Translations under genes and position numbers: made by a program
Assembly (NCBI RefSeq): GCF_017813245.1
Contig: NZ_JAGIQL010000024.1
Coordinates: forward strand, 1 to 58,128
Source: Streptomyces montanisoli
GTDB taxonomy: Bacteria; Actinomycetota; Actinomycetes; Streptomycetales; Streptomycetaceae
Length of the DNA: 58,128 bases
Direction of reading: 5' to 3'
Shown: positions 51,453-58,128 of the stretch, piece after piece
Numbering within the stretch: position 1 is the stretch's first letter
Layout: every line of letters begins with the position of its first letter
The notes under the pieces: model-generated
What the model was told of the DNA's origin: nothing
Databases searched by the model: none
Seen by the model: only the letters and a program-made list of their open reading frames with translations

Positions 51453-52430
51453 ATGCATGCGATCACGATTCCGGAACCCGGTGGACCCGAAGCCCTGGTG
51501 TGGTCGGAGGTGGCGGACCCCGTCCCCGCCGAGGGCGAAGTGCTCGTCGACGTCGTGGCGAGCGCCGTCAACCGTGCCGATGTGCTGCAACGGCAGGGCC
51601 ACTACGATCCCCCGCCCGGCGCCGCCCCCTATCCGGGCCTGGAGTGCGCGGGCCGCATCTCCGCCGTCGGGCCCGGGGTCTCCGGCTGGGCGGTGGGCGA
51701 CGAGGTGTGCGCGCTGCTCGGCGGCGGCGGGTACGCCGAGAAGGTGGCCGTGCCGACCGGGCAGCTGCTGCCGGTGCCCGAAGGGCTCGAACTGGCGGAC
51801 GCCGCAGGACTGCCCGAGGTGGTCTGCACGGTCTGGTCCAACGTCTTCATGATCGCGCACCTGCGGCCCGGCGAGACGCTGCTGATCCACGGCGGCGCGA
51901 GCGGCATCGGCACGGCGGCGACCCAGCTGGCCAAGTCGGCGGGCGCGCGGATCGCGGTCACCGCGGGCGGCGCGGACAAGCTGACCCGGTGCAAGGAACT
52001 CGGCGCCGACATCCTCATCAACTACCGCGAGCAGGACTTCGTCGAGGAGATCAAGGCCGCGACGGACGGCAAGGGGGCCGACGTCATCCTCGACATCATC
52101 GGCGCCAAGTACCTGTCGCGGAACGTGGACGCGCTCGCCGTGAACGGCAGGATCGCCGTCATCGGCATGCAGGGCGGCGTGAAGGGCGAGCTGAACCTCG
52201 GCGCGCTGCTGGCCAAGCGCGGCGCGATCACCGCGACATCGCTGCGGGCCCGTCCCGCCGCGGAGAAGGCCGCCATCGTCGCGGCCGTGCGCGAGCACGT
52301 GTGGCCGCTGGTCGCCTCCGGCGATCTGCGGCCGGTGATCGACCAGCGTCTCGCGATGCGCGACGCGGCCGAGGCGCACCGGGCGCTCGACGCCGGCAGC
52401 CACGTGGGCAAGATCCTGCTGGTGGCCTGA
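51453..52430 (+). CDS. NAD(P)H-quinone oxidoreductase (MDR, PIG3-like)
   Basis: 325 residues of the zinc-free medium-chain reductase family. Substrate region NRADVLQRQGHYDPPPGA, YPGLECAGRISAVGPGV, GDEVCALLGGGGYAEKVAVP. The cofactor domain has TLLIHGGASGIGTAATQLAK and NYREQDFVEEIKAATDGKGA. The sequence pattern is that of PIG3/quinone oxidoreductases, which act on quinones using NADPH. ATG at 51453. It converges on bpa over a strong hairpin terminator. Confidence 0.92.
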   Translation: MHAITIPEPGGPEALVWSEVADPVPAEGEVLVDVVASAVNRADVLQRQGHYDPPPGAAPYPGLECAGRISAVGPGVSGWAVGDEVCALLGGGGYAEKVAVPTGQLLPVPEGLELADAAGLPEVVCTVWSNVFMIAHLRPGETLLIHGGASGIGTAATQLAKSAGARIAVTAGGADKLTRCKELGADILINYREQDFVEEIKAATDGKGADVILDIIGAKYLSRNVDALAVNGRIAVIGMQGGVKGELNLGALLAKRGAITATSLRARPAAEKAAIVAAVREHVWPLVASGDLRPVIDQRLAMRDAAEAHRALDAGSHVGKILLVA

Positions 52431-52455
52431 GCCCGCCGCAGTCAGTAGCGGGCGT

Positions 52456-52489
52456 CGGCCCCGGCCGGTCAACGGACCGGCCGGGGCCG
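52456..52489. terminator. Bidirectional terminator hairpin
   Basis: Perfect 15-bp stem CGGCCCCGGCCGGTC / GACCGGCCGGGGCCG with a four-base loop AACG, between the convergent quinone oxidoreductase and bpa genes. Confidence 0.85.
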
Positions 52490-52541
52490 CTTGTGGGACG
52501 CTCCCTGCTCGCGGAACGCGCTCCTGCTTGCTGGACGCGCC

Positions 52542-53096
52542 CTAGAGGTACGGGCCCGAGCGGATGGCGGAGCTGCCCTGGTTCTGCTGCTCCTCCTCAG
52601 GCACCGCGCCGGGCGGCAGCGCCCTGCGCATCTGCTCCAGCTGCGCCCTGGCCGCCATCTGCTGGGCGAACAGCGCGGTCTGGATGCCGTGGAAGAGGCC
52701 TTCGAGCCAGCCGACGAGCTGCGCCTGCGCGATGCGCAGCTCCGCCTCCGAGGGGACCTTGTCCTCGGTGAAGGGCAGCGAGAGCCGGTCCAGCTCCTCG
52801 ACGAGCTCGGGTGCGAGCCCGTCCTCGAGCTCCTTCACCGAACCGGCGTGGATCTCCTTGAGCCTGACCCTGCTGGCCTCGTCGAGAGGAGCGGCGCGCA
52901 CCTCTTCGAGCAGCTGCTTGATCATGCTGCCGATGCGCATCACCTTCGCGGGCTGTTCGACCATCTCCGTCACCGGGCTCTCGCGCGGCGCGTCCTCGGC
53001 GTCACCGTCTCCGCCGCCACCGAGAGCCATACCGTCCTGTCCCACCACGAGAATGTGGGGGCTCTCCTGCGACCGTTCGTTGCTCGGCATCTCCAT
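52542..53096 (-). CDS. bpa: Bacterial proteasome activator Bpa
   Basis: 184 residues. An acidic, Gly-rich N-terminus is followed by the four-helix core (VMRIGSMIKQLLEEVRAAPL, IHAGSVKELEDGLAPELVEE, AQAQLVGWLEGLFHGIQTAL, FAQQMAARAQLEQM). The protein ends in SGPYL, a C-terminal Tyr-containing tail of the kind that docks into the 20S proteasome alpha ring. Bpa forms a dodecameric ring and opens the gate without ATP. ATG at 53096; ATG at 53090 and 53114 are also in frame. Confidence 0.92.
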   Translation of the reverse strand: MEMPSNERSQESPHILVVGQDGMALGGGGDGDAEDAPRESPVTEMVEQPAKVMRIGSMIKQLLEEVRAAPLDEASRVRLKEIHAGSVKELEDGLAPELVEELDRLSLPFTEDKVPSEAELRIAQAQLVGWLEGLFHGIQTALFAQQMAARAQLEQMRRALPPGAVPEEEQQNQGSSAIRSGPYL

Positions 53097-53129
53097 GTGT
53101 CCAGTGTCTCGCACGGCCCGGCCGCCCGG

Positions 53130-55982
53130 TCAGGTGGCCGCCCTGCGGGACAGGGCACGCTGGGACCTGGTGACGGCCGCCGCCAGCAGCGCGGCGCCCA
53201 GCGGCACGGCGATCAGCAGCCCGGCCAGCGTCCCCCAGGGCACGACGATCGGCACGTGCGGCAGGGTGGCGTCGCCCAGCATCCCCTGCGCCAGGTGCTG
53301 CCGGTAGTCGGCCAGCGCGGTGCGCCGCTCCGTGAGCCGCAGGCCGATCGACGGCAGGACGCCGGCGAGCGACCCGAGTACCACACCCATCGCGGCCACC
53401 ACCCCGCACTGGAACCCGCTGAGCGTCCTGCGCACCCGGCCGGGTGCGCCGACCGCCGCCAGCGTCTTCAGGTCGGCCTCCGCGTCCGTCTGCGCGAGGC
53501 CGGTCGCGATCCCGGCCGCGCCGATGGTGACGAGGCCGGCGAAGACCCCGAGGGCCAGCAGCACGATGTCGTTCTTGCTGGCGTAGCCCTTTTCCACGTG
53601 GAGTTCCACGTTGCCGCCGATGTTGTCGACGGCGGCGTTCAGCTTCTGCTCCTGGGCGCTCGTGGGCAGGGAGCTGGTCGTGTAGTACGCGCCGTACGGG
53701 ACGGTGTTCAGGTGCGCGTGCCTGGCCGCGGACGGCGGGATCAGCAGCTGGAGGCCGTAGGCCTTGGTGCCGGAGCGCACCTCGGTCGCGGGCAGCGTGA
53801 CGATGCTGGTCTCGGGCGTCTTCCCCTTGTCCAGGTCCGCTGCCTCCTTGGCGTTGTCGGCGTAGATCCGCAGGGCCACCGTGGTCCTGCCGTCGTGCGT
53901 GGAGACGTTGCGCCGGTCGAACGAGACGGCCTTGCCTGCGGCGAGTGCCCGCTCGGCGGCCGGGTCGTGGATCGACATGACCTTCAGGAGGTCCGCGCCG
54001 CCGACGACCACGCCGGTCATGGTGTCGCTGCTCGCCTCGTCCTTGCAGCGCGGGTCCTTGGCCAGCTTGCGGCGCTGCGCGGCGGTGAACTGCGGCTCCG
54101 GGGCGGACGTGTCCTCGTACGTCCACAGCGGGCACTGGTTGGCCTTGGGCACGGCGATCTCGGCGCGTCCGCAGCCGGGCGCGTCGCCGTACTCGTCGCA
54201 GCCGGGCTTGCCGACCGAGAGCCGGTCGACGTTCGCCCGCAGGTCGACGGGGAGCGAGCGCAGCACCGCGCTGCGGGCCGCCGGCACGTCACGGCCGCCG
54301 TCGTCGCCCACCGCCACGGAGACCGCGCCGTAGGGCAGGGTCGGCCGGTACTCGGCACGGTCCTGGGCGTCGCTGCTCGCCGTGTACGTGGAGACCGCGA
54401 CCGTGCCGGCCACGGCGGCGAGCACCGCGGCGACCGCTGGCGCCGTGCGGCCCCTGTTGCGTACGGCGTCACGCAGCGCGAGGCGGGGCGACAGCGGCAG
54501 CCACCTGCCGCCGCGGCCGAACAGCCCCACGAGCGCGGGGGTCAGCGCCACGAAGCCCAGTTCGGCGAGTGCGCTGCCGCCGACGACGATCAGCGACCGG
54601 TCGGAGACGGTGGACCCGTAGAGCGCGATCACGCCGCCGAGCACCACGGCCACCAGGCCGAGCACGGGCAGTACCCGGCTGGACCTGCGCACGCCGCGGC
54701 GGCCGGTGAGCGAGGCCAGTACGGTCTGCCGGGACGCGGTGATCGCCGGGATGATCGCGGCCAGCACGCCCGTGACCACCGCGAGCAGCGCGATGCCGAG
54801 CAGTTCGAGCGGGCGCACGTCGAACCCGCCGAACCTCTTGCCGATGGCGTCCTCCAGCACCGGACGCAGCACGAACGTCAGCGCGAGCCCGAGCACCGTG
54901 CCGGCGACGGCCGAGGCCACGCCGATGACGACACCGCCGCCGACGACGATCGCCCGGATGTGGCGCCGGTCGCCTCCGTTGGCGCCGACCAGGCCGAGCT
55001 GGCGGCGCGAGCGCCGTGCGCCCACCGCGAACGCGGGCCCGGCGAGCAGGCAGATCTCCAGCATGGCGAGGCCCACGATGGTCGCCAGGATCGACGAGGC
55101 GGTGGCCGAGCCGCCGCCGGAGCCGCCCGCTCCGTCGCGCTGGAAGTACGGCACGTCGGCCCGGGCCGGCGGGTGCAGCGTCACCGCGCGCGAAGTGAGG
55201 GTGAAACCGTGCGCGTTGGCGGCCTGCATCCTGTTCCACGTGAAACCACCGGGCGCCGTGGCGAGCCAGGTCGTCTGCGGCGGGTCGGCGTGCAGCCCCT
55301 TGGCGGCCAGCGCCTTCGCGAGCGGGTCGAGCAGTGCGCCCGGCAGGGCGTTGACCTGGTCCGTGTCGAGCCCGTTGGGCAGCTCGTACGAGCCGACGAT
55401 GCGGTACGTCCTGTCGAGGTCGCGCACCTTCAGCTCGGAACCCACCCGCAGGCCGCTGACCTTGAGGAAGTGCGTGGTCGCCGCGACCTCGTGCGTGGAG
55501 GCGGGGAAGCGCCCGCTGATCCGGCGCAGGATGCCCCTGGTCATAGGGTCCTTCGCGGCCAGCTCCCGCACGTCCGTGTCCAGCAGGCCGTGGGTGGTGC
55601 GCAGCCGCGCCCTGGCCGTGGAGTCGGTGAGGGTACGCGCGCCGGGCGGCAGCGCCTTGGCGAGGTCTCCGGGGCCCGTGGGCCACGGCTTGTCGCCGTA
55701 GTCCTTGACCGTCGTGTACGAGTACGGGTCGGTGGGGTCCTGCATCACGGCGGCCCCGCCGATGTCGTGGTCAGTGATCTGCGCGTCGGCCGCGCCGAGC
55801 TGCCGGGAGAGCGACTCGGTGGGCGACAGCTGCGAGCTGCGCAGCGTCAGGTCGGCGGCGCTCACGCCGAGGATGGGCAGCGCGATCATCGCGAGGACGA
55901 GGAAGCTGCGGCCCTTGAAGCGCCATGCGTCGCGACGGGCGATCCGCAGCGCCACCCGCCAGGAGCGGTACCAGGTCCTCAC
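53130..55982 (-). CDS. FtsX/MacB-type ABC transporter permease
   Basis: 950 residues. Two FtsX-like permease halves. The first helix lies near 20-45 (FLVLAMIALPILGVSAADLT); a large extracytoplasmic domain (about 50-275) follows, then helices around 300-330, 345-380, 395-430, 465-510 and 545-570. A second extracytoplasmic domain with several Cys (PGCDEYGDAPGCG, NQCPLW, DPRCKDEA) precedes helices near 820-850, 870-905 and 920-945. GTG at 55982 overlaps the ATPase stop by GTGA. Such permeases export lipids, peptides or antibiotics, or act as mechanotransmitters; the substrate is unknown. Confidence 0.9.
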   Translation of the reverse strand: MRTWYRSWRVALRIARRDAWRFKGRSFLVLAMIALPILGVSAADLTLRSSQLSPTESLSRQLGAADAQITDHDIGGAAVMQDPTDPYSYTTVKDYGDKPWPTGPGDLAKALPPGARTLTDSTARARLRTTHGLLDTDVRELAAKDPMTRGILRRISGRFPASTHEVAATTHFLKVSGLRVGSELKVRDLDRTYRIVGSYELPNGLDTDQVNALPGALLDPLAKALAAKGLHADPPQTTWLATAPGGFTWNRMQAANAHGFTLTSRAVTLHPPARADVPYFQRDGAGGSGGGSATASSILATIVGLAMLEICLLAGPAFAVGARRSRRQLGLVGANGGDRRHIRAIVVGGGVVIGVASAVAGTVLGLALTFVLRPVLEDAIGKRFGGFDVRPLELLGIALLAVVTGVLAAIIPAITASRQTVLASLTGRRGVRRSSRVLPVLGLVAVVLGGVIALYGSTVSDRSLIVVGGSALAELGFVALTPALVGLFGRGGRWLPLSPRLALRDAVRNRGRTAPAVAAVLAAVAGTVAVSTYTASSDAQDRAEYRPTLPYGAVSVAVGDDGGRDVPAARSAVLRSLPVDLRANVDRLSVGKPGCDEYGDAPGCGRAEIAVPKANQCPLWTYEDTSAPEPQFTAAQRRKLAKDPRCKDEASSDTMTGVVVGGADLLKVMSIHDPAAERALAAGKAVSFDRRNVSTHDGRTTVALRIYADNAKEAADLDKGKTPETSIVTLPATEVRSGTKAYGLQLLIPPSAARHAHLNTVPYGAYYTTSSLPTSAQEQKLNAAVDNIGGNVELHVEKGYASKNDIVLLALGVFAGLVTIGAAGIATGLAQTDAEADLKTLAAVGAPGRVRRTLSGFQCGVVAAMGVVLGSLAGVLPSIGLRLTERRTALADYRQHLAQGMLGDATLPHVPIVVPWGTLAGLLIAVPLGAALLAAAVTRSQRALSRRAAT

Positions 55983-56770
55983 CGGTCGGCCACCTGGTTG
56001 CTCAGCAGCGACTCGGCGCCCGACCTGACGGTCTGGTCGACGACGGTGCCGTCCCGCAGGAAGACGACCCGGTCCGCCCAGGCCGCGAACCGCGGCTCGT
56101 GGGTGACGAGGATGCCGGCGGCGCCCCCGTCGCAGCGGCTGCGCAGCAGCGCGAGCACCGACTCGCCCGTCTCGGAGTCCAGCGCGCCGGTCGGCTCGTC
56201 CGCGAGCACCAGGCGGCGGTCGCCGACCAGTGCGCGGGCGATGGCCACCCGCTGCTGCTGGCCGCCGGACATCTCGTCGGGGAACCGGTCGGCGAGCTCT
56301 TCGAGCCGCATCTCCGCGAGGGCCGCCTTGGCCTCGACGCGCGCCTTGCGTGCGGAGACGCCGTCCAGCTCGCGGGGGAGGGCGATGTTCTCGACGGCCG
56401 TCAGGGCGGGCACGAGGTTGTAGTCCTGGAAGACGTAGCCGATGGCGCGCCGGCGCATCGCGGCGAGCACCTTGCGGTTGACGGCGGTGATGTCCGTGCC
56501 CTCGACGATCACCTGGCCCGAGGTCGGCATGTCGAGGCCGCCGGCGAGGCTGAGCAGGGTGGACTTGCCGGAGCCCGACGGACCCATCACGGCCACGAGT
56601 TCGCCGGGGAACACGTCGAGGTTGACCCCTTGCAGGGCGTTCACCTCGGTGGCCCCGGTGCCGTGCACGCGGGTGAGGCCCACCAGGCGCAGGACGGGGG
56701 CGCTGGTGTCCGGGTGTTCGCCGGGGCGCGGATGCGGCCCCGGCGCGGGGCGGGGGGTGGTGTACGACAC
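55979..56770 (-). CDS. MacB/LolD-type ABC transporter ATPase
   Basis: 263 residues. Walker A GPSGSGKSTLLSLAGGLD (about 62-79), Q loop VFQDYNLVPALTAVEN, ABC signature MSGGQQQRVAIARALVG, Walker B RLVLADEPTGALDSETGES and the H loop VTHEPRFAAWAD. N-terminal ~25 residues are Pro-rich. It energises the adjacent permease, to which it is translationally coupled. Confidence 0.95.
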   Translation of the reverse strand: MSYTTPRPAPGPHPRPGEHPDTSAPVLRLVGLTRVHGTGATEVNALQGVNLDVFPGELVAVMGPSGSGKSTLLSLAGGLDMPTSGQVIVEGTDITAVNRKVLAAMRRRAIGYVFQDYNLVPALTAVENIALPRELDGVSARKARVEAKAALAEMRLEELADRFPDEMSGGQQQRVAIARALVGDRRLVLADEPTGALDSETGESVLALLRSRCDGGAAGILVTHEPRFAAWADRVVFLRDGTVVDQTVRSGAESLLSNQVADR

Positions 56771-56857
56771 GAGAGGTCTCCTTGGAGCGGACGGTGGCCG
56801 CCGGCCGCGCGGTGCGCGGGCGAGCAGAGCGGTGGCGGGACGGCGCGGCGGGCGGTC

Positions 56858-57574
56858 TCAGGAAGCGGACGGCGGCTTGTCGGCGGCGTGCACGGCGGCA
56901 GCGGGCGCATCGGCAGGCGCGTGCGCTGCGGTCGACGCGGGCTTCGCGGTCGGCGCGGGCGTTGCGGTCGGCGCGGGCGTTGCGGTCGGCGCGGGCGTTG
57001 CGGTCGGCGTGGCGCGCCGGTCGTCCCCCTGCGCCTTCGGCAGCAGCGAGAGCCTGACGAGGCGGGCCTCGCAGTGGTCGAGCCAGCGCGCCTCGGCCTC
57101 GGTCTGGAAGATGAGCTGCTCCAGCACGAGCAGCCAGGCCACCTCGTCCCGGCTCTCCGGCGGCGGTTCGAGCGCGCGCGCCTTGAGCCTGGTGTAGTCC
57201 TGCATCGCCTGCAGGGTGTGGTGGCGCTGGGCCTGGATGACCTCGCGGATGTCCACGCCCGGCGCGCCGACCGCCATGGCGAGCTTGATCGCGAGCTCGT
57301 CGCGTGGCGGGTTGGCGCGGTCGACGGGCGTGCGGAACCAGGACGCGAGCTCGTCCCGCCCGCCGTCGGTGATCGCGTAGAGCGGGTGGCCCGCGCCGTC
57401 CGGGCCCTCCTGGGCGACCATGCCGTCCCGTTCGAGGCGGCTGAGGGTCGTGTAGACCTGCCCGACGTTCAGCGGCCAGGTGGCGCCGGTGCGGCTCTCG
57501 AACTCCGAGCGCAGCTGTGAGCCGTACCGAGGGCCCTCTTCGAGGAGGGCCAGAAGCCCGTGGCGAATCGACAT
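56858..57574 (-). CDS. PadR-family regulator with Pro/Thr/Ala repeat tail
   Basis: 238 residues. The N-terminal PadR winged helix (1-80) is clear: MSIRHGLLALLEEGPRYGSQ, LNVGQVYTTLSRLERDGMVA, ITDGGRDELASWF. A vir-like C-terminal helical domain (about 90-175) follows. The tail (about 185-238) is an Ala/Pro/Thr low-complexity repeat of TPAPTA units. Start ATG at 57574 lies inside a perfect dyad, so the protein probably represses its own gene and the downstream ABC transporter, 87 bases after its stop. Confidence 0.9.
   Translation of the reverse strand: MSIRHGLLALLEEGPRYGSQLRSEFESRTGATWPLNVGQVYTTLSRLERDGMVAQEGPDGAGHPLYAITDGGRDELASWFRTPVDRANPPRDELAIKLAMAVGAPGVDIREVIQAQRHHTLQAMQDYTRLKARALEPPPESRDEVAWLLVLEQLIFQTEAEARWLDHCEARLVRLSLLPKAQGDDRRATPTATPAPTATPAPTATPAPTAKPASTAAHAPADAPAAAVHAADKPPSAS
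56947..57000. repeat. Three exact 18-base tandem repeats in the PadR gene
   Basis: CGGTCGGCGCGGGCGTTG repeated three times without interruption, plus a partial fourth unit (CGGTCGGCG) at 57001. It encodes the repeated APTATP peptide on the minus strand and adds six residues per unit. Confidence 0.85.
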
Positions 57575-57596
57575 ACTCAGTATGTATACCCGGTAT
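57571..57596. promoter_or_regulatory. PadR operator overlapping the start codon
   Basis: Two adjoining perfect dyads: ACATACTCAGTATGT (57571-57585) and ATACCCGGTAT (57586-57596). The first contains the PadR start codon. ACAT/ATGT half-sites fit PadR-family binding preference. Confidence 0.75.
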
Positions 57597-57760
57597 GCCG
57601 ACGGCGGCAACCCTCCTGCGACGGAGGCCCGGCATCCGCCTCAGGTCGTACGAAGGGCAAGAAACCGCAGGTCGCGTGGGGTGTTGCAAGGCGCCGGGTG
57701 GTCGCGGGGCGCGGCCGACGTCGGGACGAGCCCGTTACACGGCGGTGGCGAGGCGGTTGT

Positions 57761-57806
57761 GGCGGTGGCGGTGGCGGTGGCGGTGGCGGTGGCGGTGGCG
57801 GTGGCG
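57761..57806. repeat. GGCGGT hexanucleotide microsatellite
   Basis: Seven exact GGCGGT units from 57761 to 57802 plus GGCG, with a degenerate copy at 57741-57757. It ends six bases before the stop of the terminal membrane-anchor gene, in the gap between PadR and that gene. Confidence 0.9.
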
Positions 57807-57811
57807 TCGCG

Positions 57812-58128
57812 TCAGCGGCGGCGCAGGCGCAGGGCGATGAAGGCGAGACCGAGCCCGAGCAGCATGATCCCCGCCCCGAAGGTGGCCACGGAGGCCGGTT
57901 CCACGGAGGCGGGGACGGCCTCCGTCCGGCCCGGCGGGCGCTGGGCGTCCTGCGCCTCGGTGGGTCCCGTGTCTCGCGATGCCCGCGCGTCCGGCGACCG
58001 CCGCGACGGCGACGCGCTCGCGGGCGCGTCCCCCGCACTGCGCGCCGGCGCGGGCTTCGTGTGCCGGCGCGCGACGGGCTCCGGAGGGGACGGGTCCGAG
58101 ACGCCGTCGCGGGACGCCGCCGGATCGG
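57812..58128 (-). CDS. C-terminus of a membrane-anchored protein, partial
   Basis: The minus-strand frame is open to the window edge and ends at 57812. Only the last 104 residues are visible: a Ser/Pro/Ala/Arg-rich linker, then a membrane anchor (FGAGIMLLGLGLAFIALRLR) and a three-Arg tail. That layout is the usual end of a secreted protein held in the membrane by its C-terminus. No LPXTG-type motif precedes the helix, so it is not an obvious sortase substrate. The start and function lie outside the window. Confidence 0.7.
   Translation of the reverse strand, partial: DPAASRDGVSDPSPPEPVARRHTKPAPARSAGDAPASASPSRRSPDARASRDTGPTEAQDAQRPPGRTEAVPASVEPASVATFGAGIMLLGLGLAFIALRLRRR

Noticed and set aside
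53130..57689. One 1519-codon fused transporter gene
   Set aside because: The upstream part is a shadow of the ATPase and PadR genes; the permease starts at GTG 55982 with a GTGA overlap.
57741..57806. CRISPR-like or origin-like repeat array
   Set aside because: It is a pure hexanucleotide run without spacers, and no cas or replication genes are present.

Overview
The window is very GC-rich DNA with GTG and ATG starts, GTGA/ATGA stop-start overlaps and strong third-position G/C bias. Together with the gene families present (class E sortases, a PASTA kinase/FHA/RodA/PBP operon, DUF5753 plus DUF397 pairs, a DUF574 methyltransferase, the proteasome activator Bpa), it points to a Streptomyces-type actinomycete chromosome. 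Family assignments come from reading protein motifs by eye; no database search was run.

Layout. 1-10480 is a conserved core block: two tandem class E sortases (+) converge on a minus-strand growth/division operon, fhaA-fhaB-pstP-rodA-pbpA-pknB, followed by a tRNA-Leu(CAG). 10671-28571 is accessory DNA dominated by regulators, redox enzymes and relics. It holds a DinB/DUF664 gene, an RsbW-like ATPase, a candidate type VII-secreted toxin with a downstream immunity candidate, XRE/DUF5753 with DUF397, an isochorismatase-like hydrolase, a damaged HigB/HigA pair, an IS5-type element carrying a MarR regulator and an FMN reductase, two methyltransferases, and AraC, SDR, MmyB-like, TetR/aldo-keto reductase and HxlR/azoreductase units. 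28593-46784 is mostly catabolic: paaABCDE, paaN and paaH-paaR for phenylacetate, and an E1alpha/E1beta/E2 2-oxo-acid dehydrogenase operon next to an Lrp regulator. A DUF5819-HTTM-SpoU operon is embedded between paaA and paaN. 46907-58128 holds mobA(DUF6457)-moeA-potassium channel, an atypical PRPP synthetase, a quinone oxidoreductase, bpa, and a PadR-controlled MacB/FtsX-type ABC transporter.

How the parts work together. The kinase operon couples peptidoglycan sensing (PASTA), phosphorylation and dephosphorylation (PknB/PstP), phospho-readers (FHA) and wall synthesis (RodA/PBP). The phenylacetate genes appear to share a 20-bp near-palindrome. One copy lies upstream of paaA, one lies between paaN and paaH, and a weaker one lies upstream of the 2-oxo-acid dehydrogenase operon. 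The TetR gene immediately after paaH is the obvious candidate to bind it.

Most unusual region. 16728-19975 is a mosaic. A relic of a DUF574 methyltransferase has replaced the front of a higB-like gene. A relic of a DUF664 gene is split by a 2.16-kb element whose imperfect inverted repeats are flanked by CTAG. That element holds a frameshifted IS5-type transposase and a divergent MarR/FMN-reductase pair with two operators. The intact DUF664 gene at 10671 preserves the equivalent of the empty target site, which makes the insertion readable at base level.
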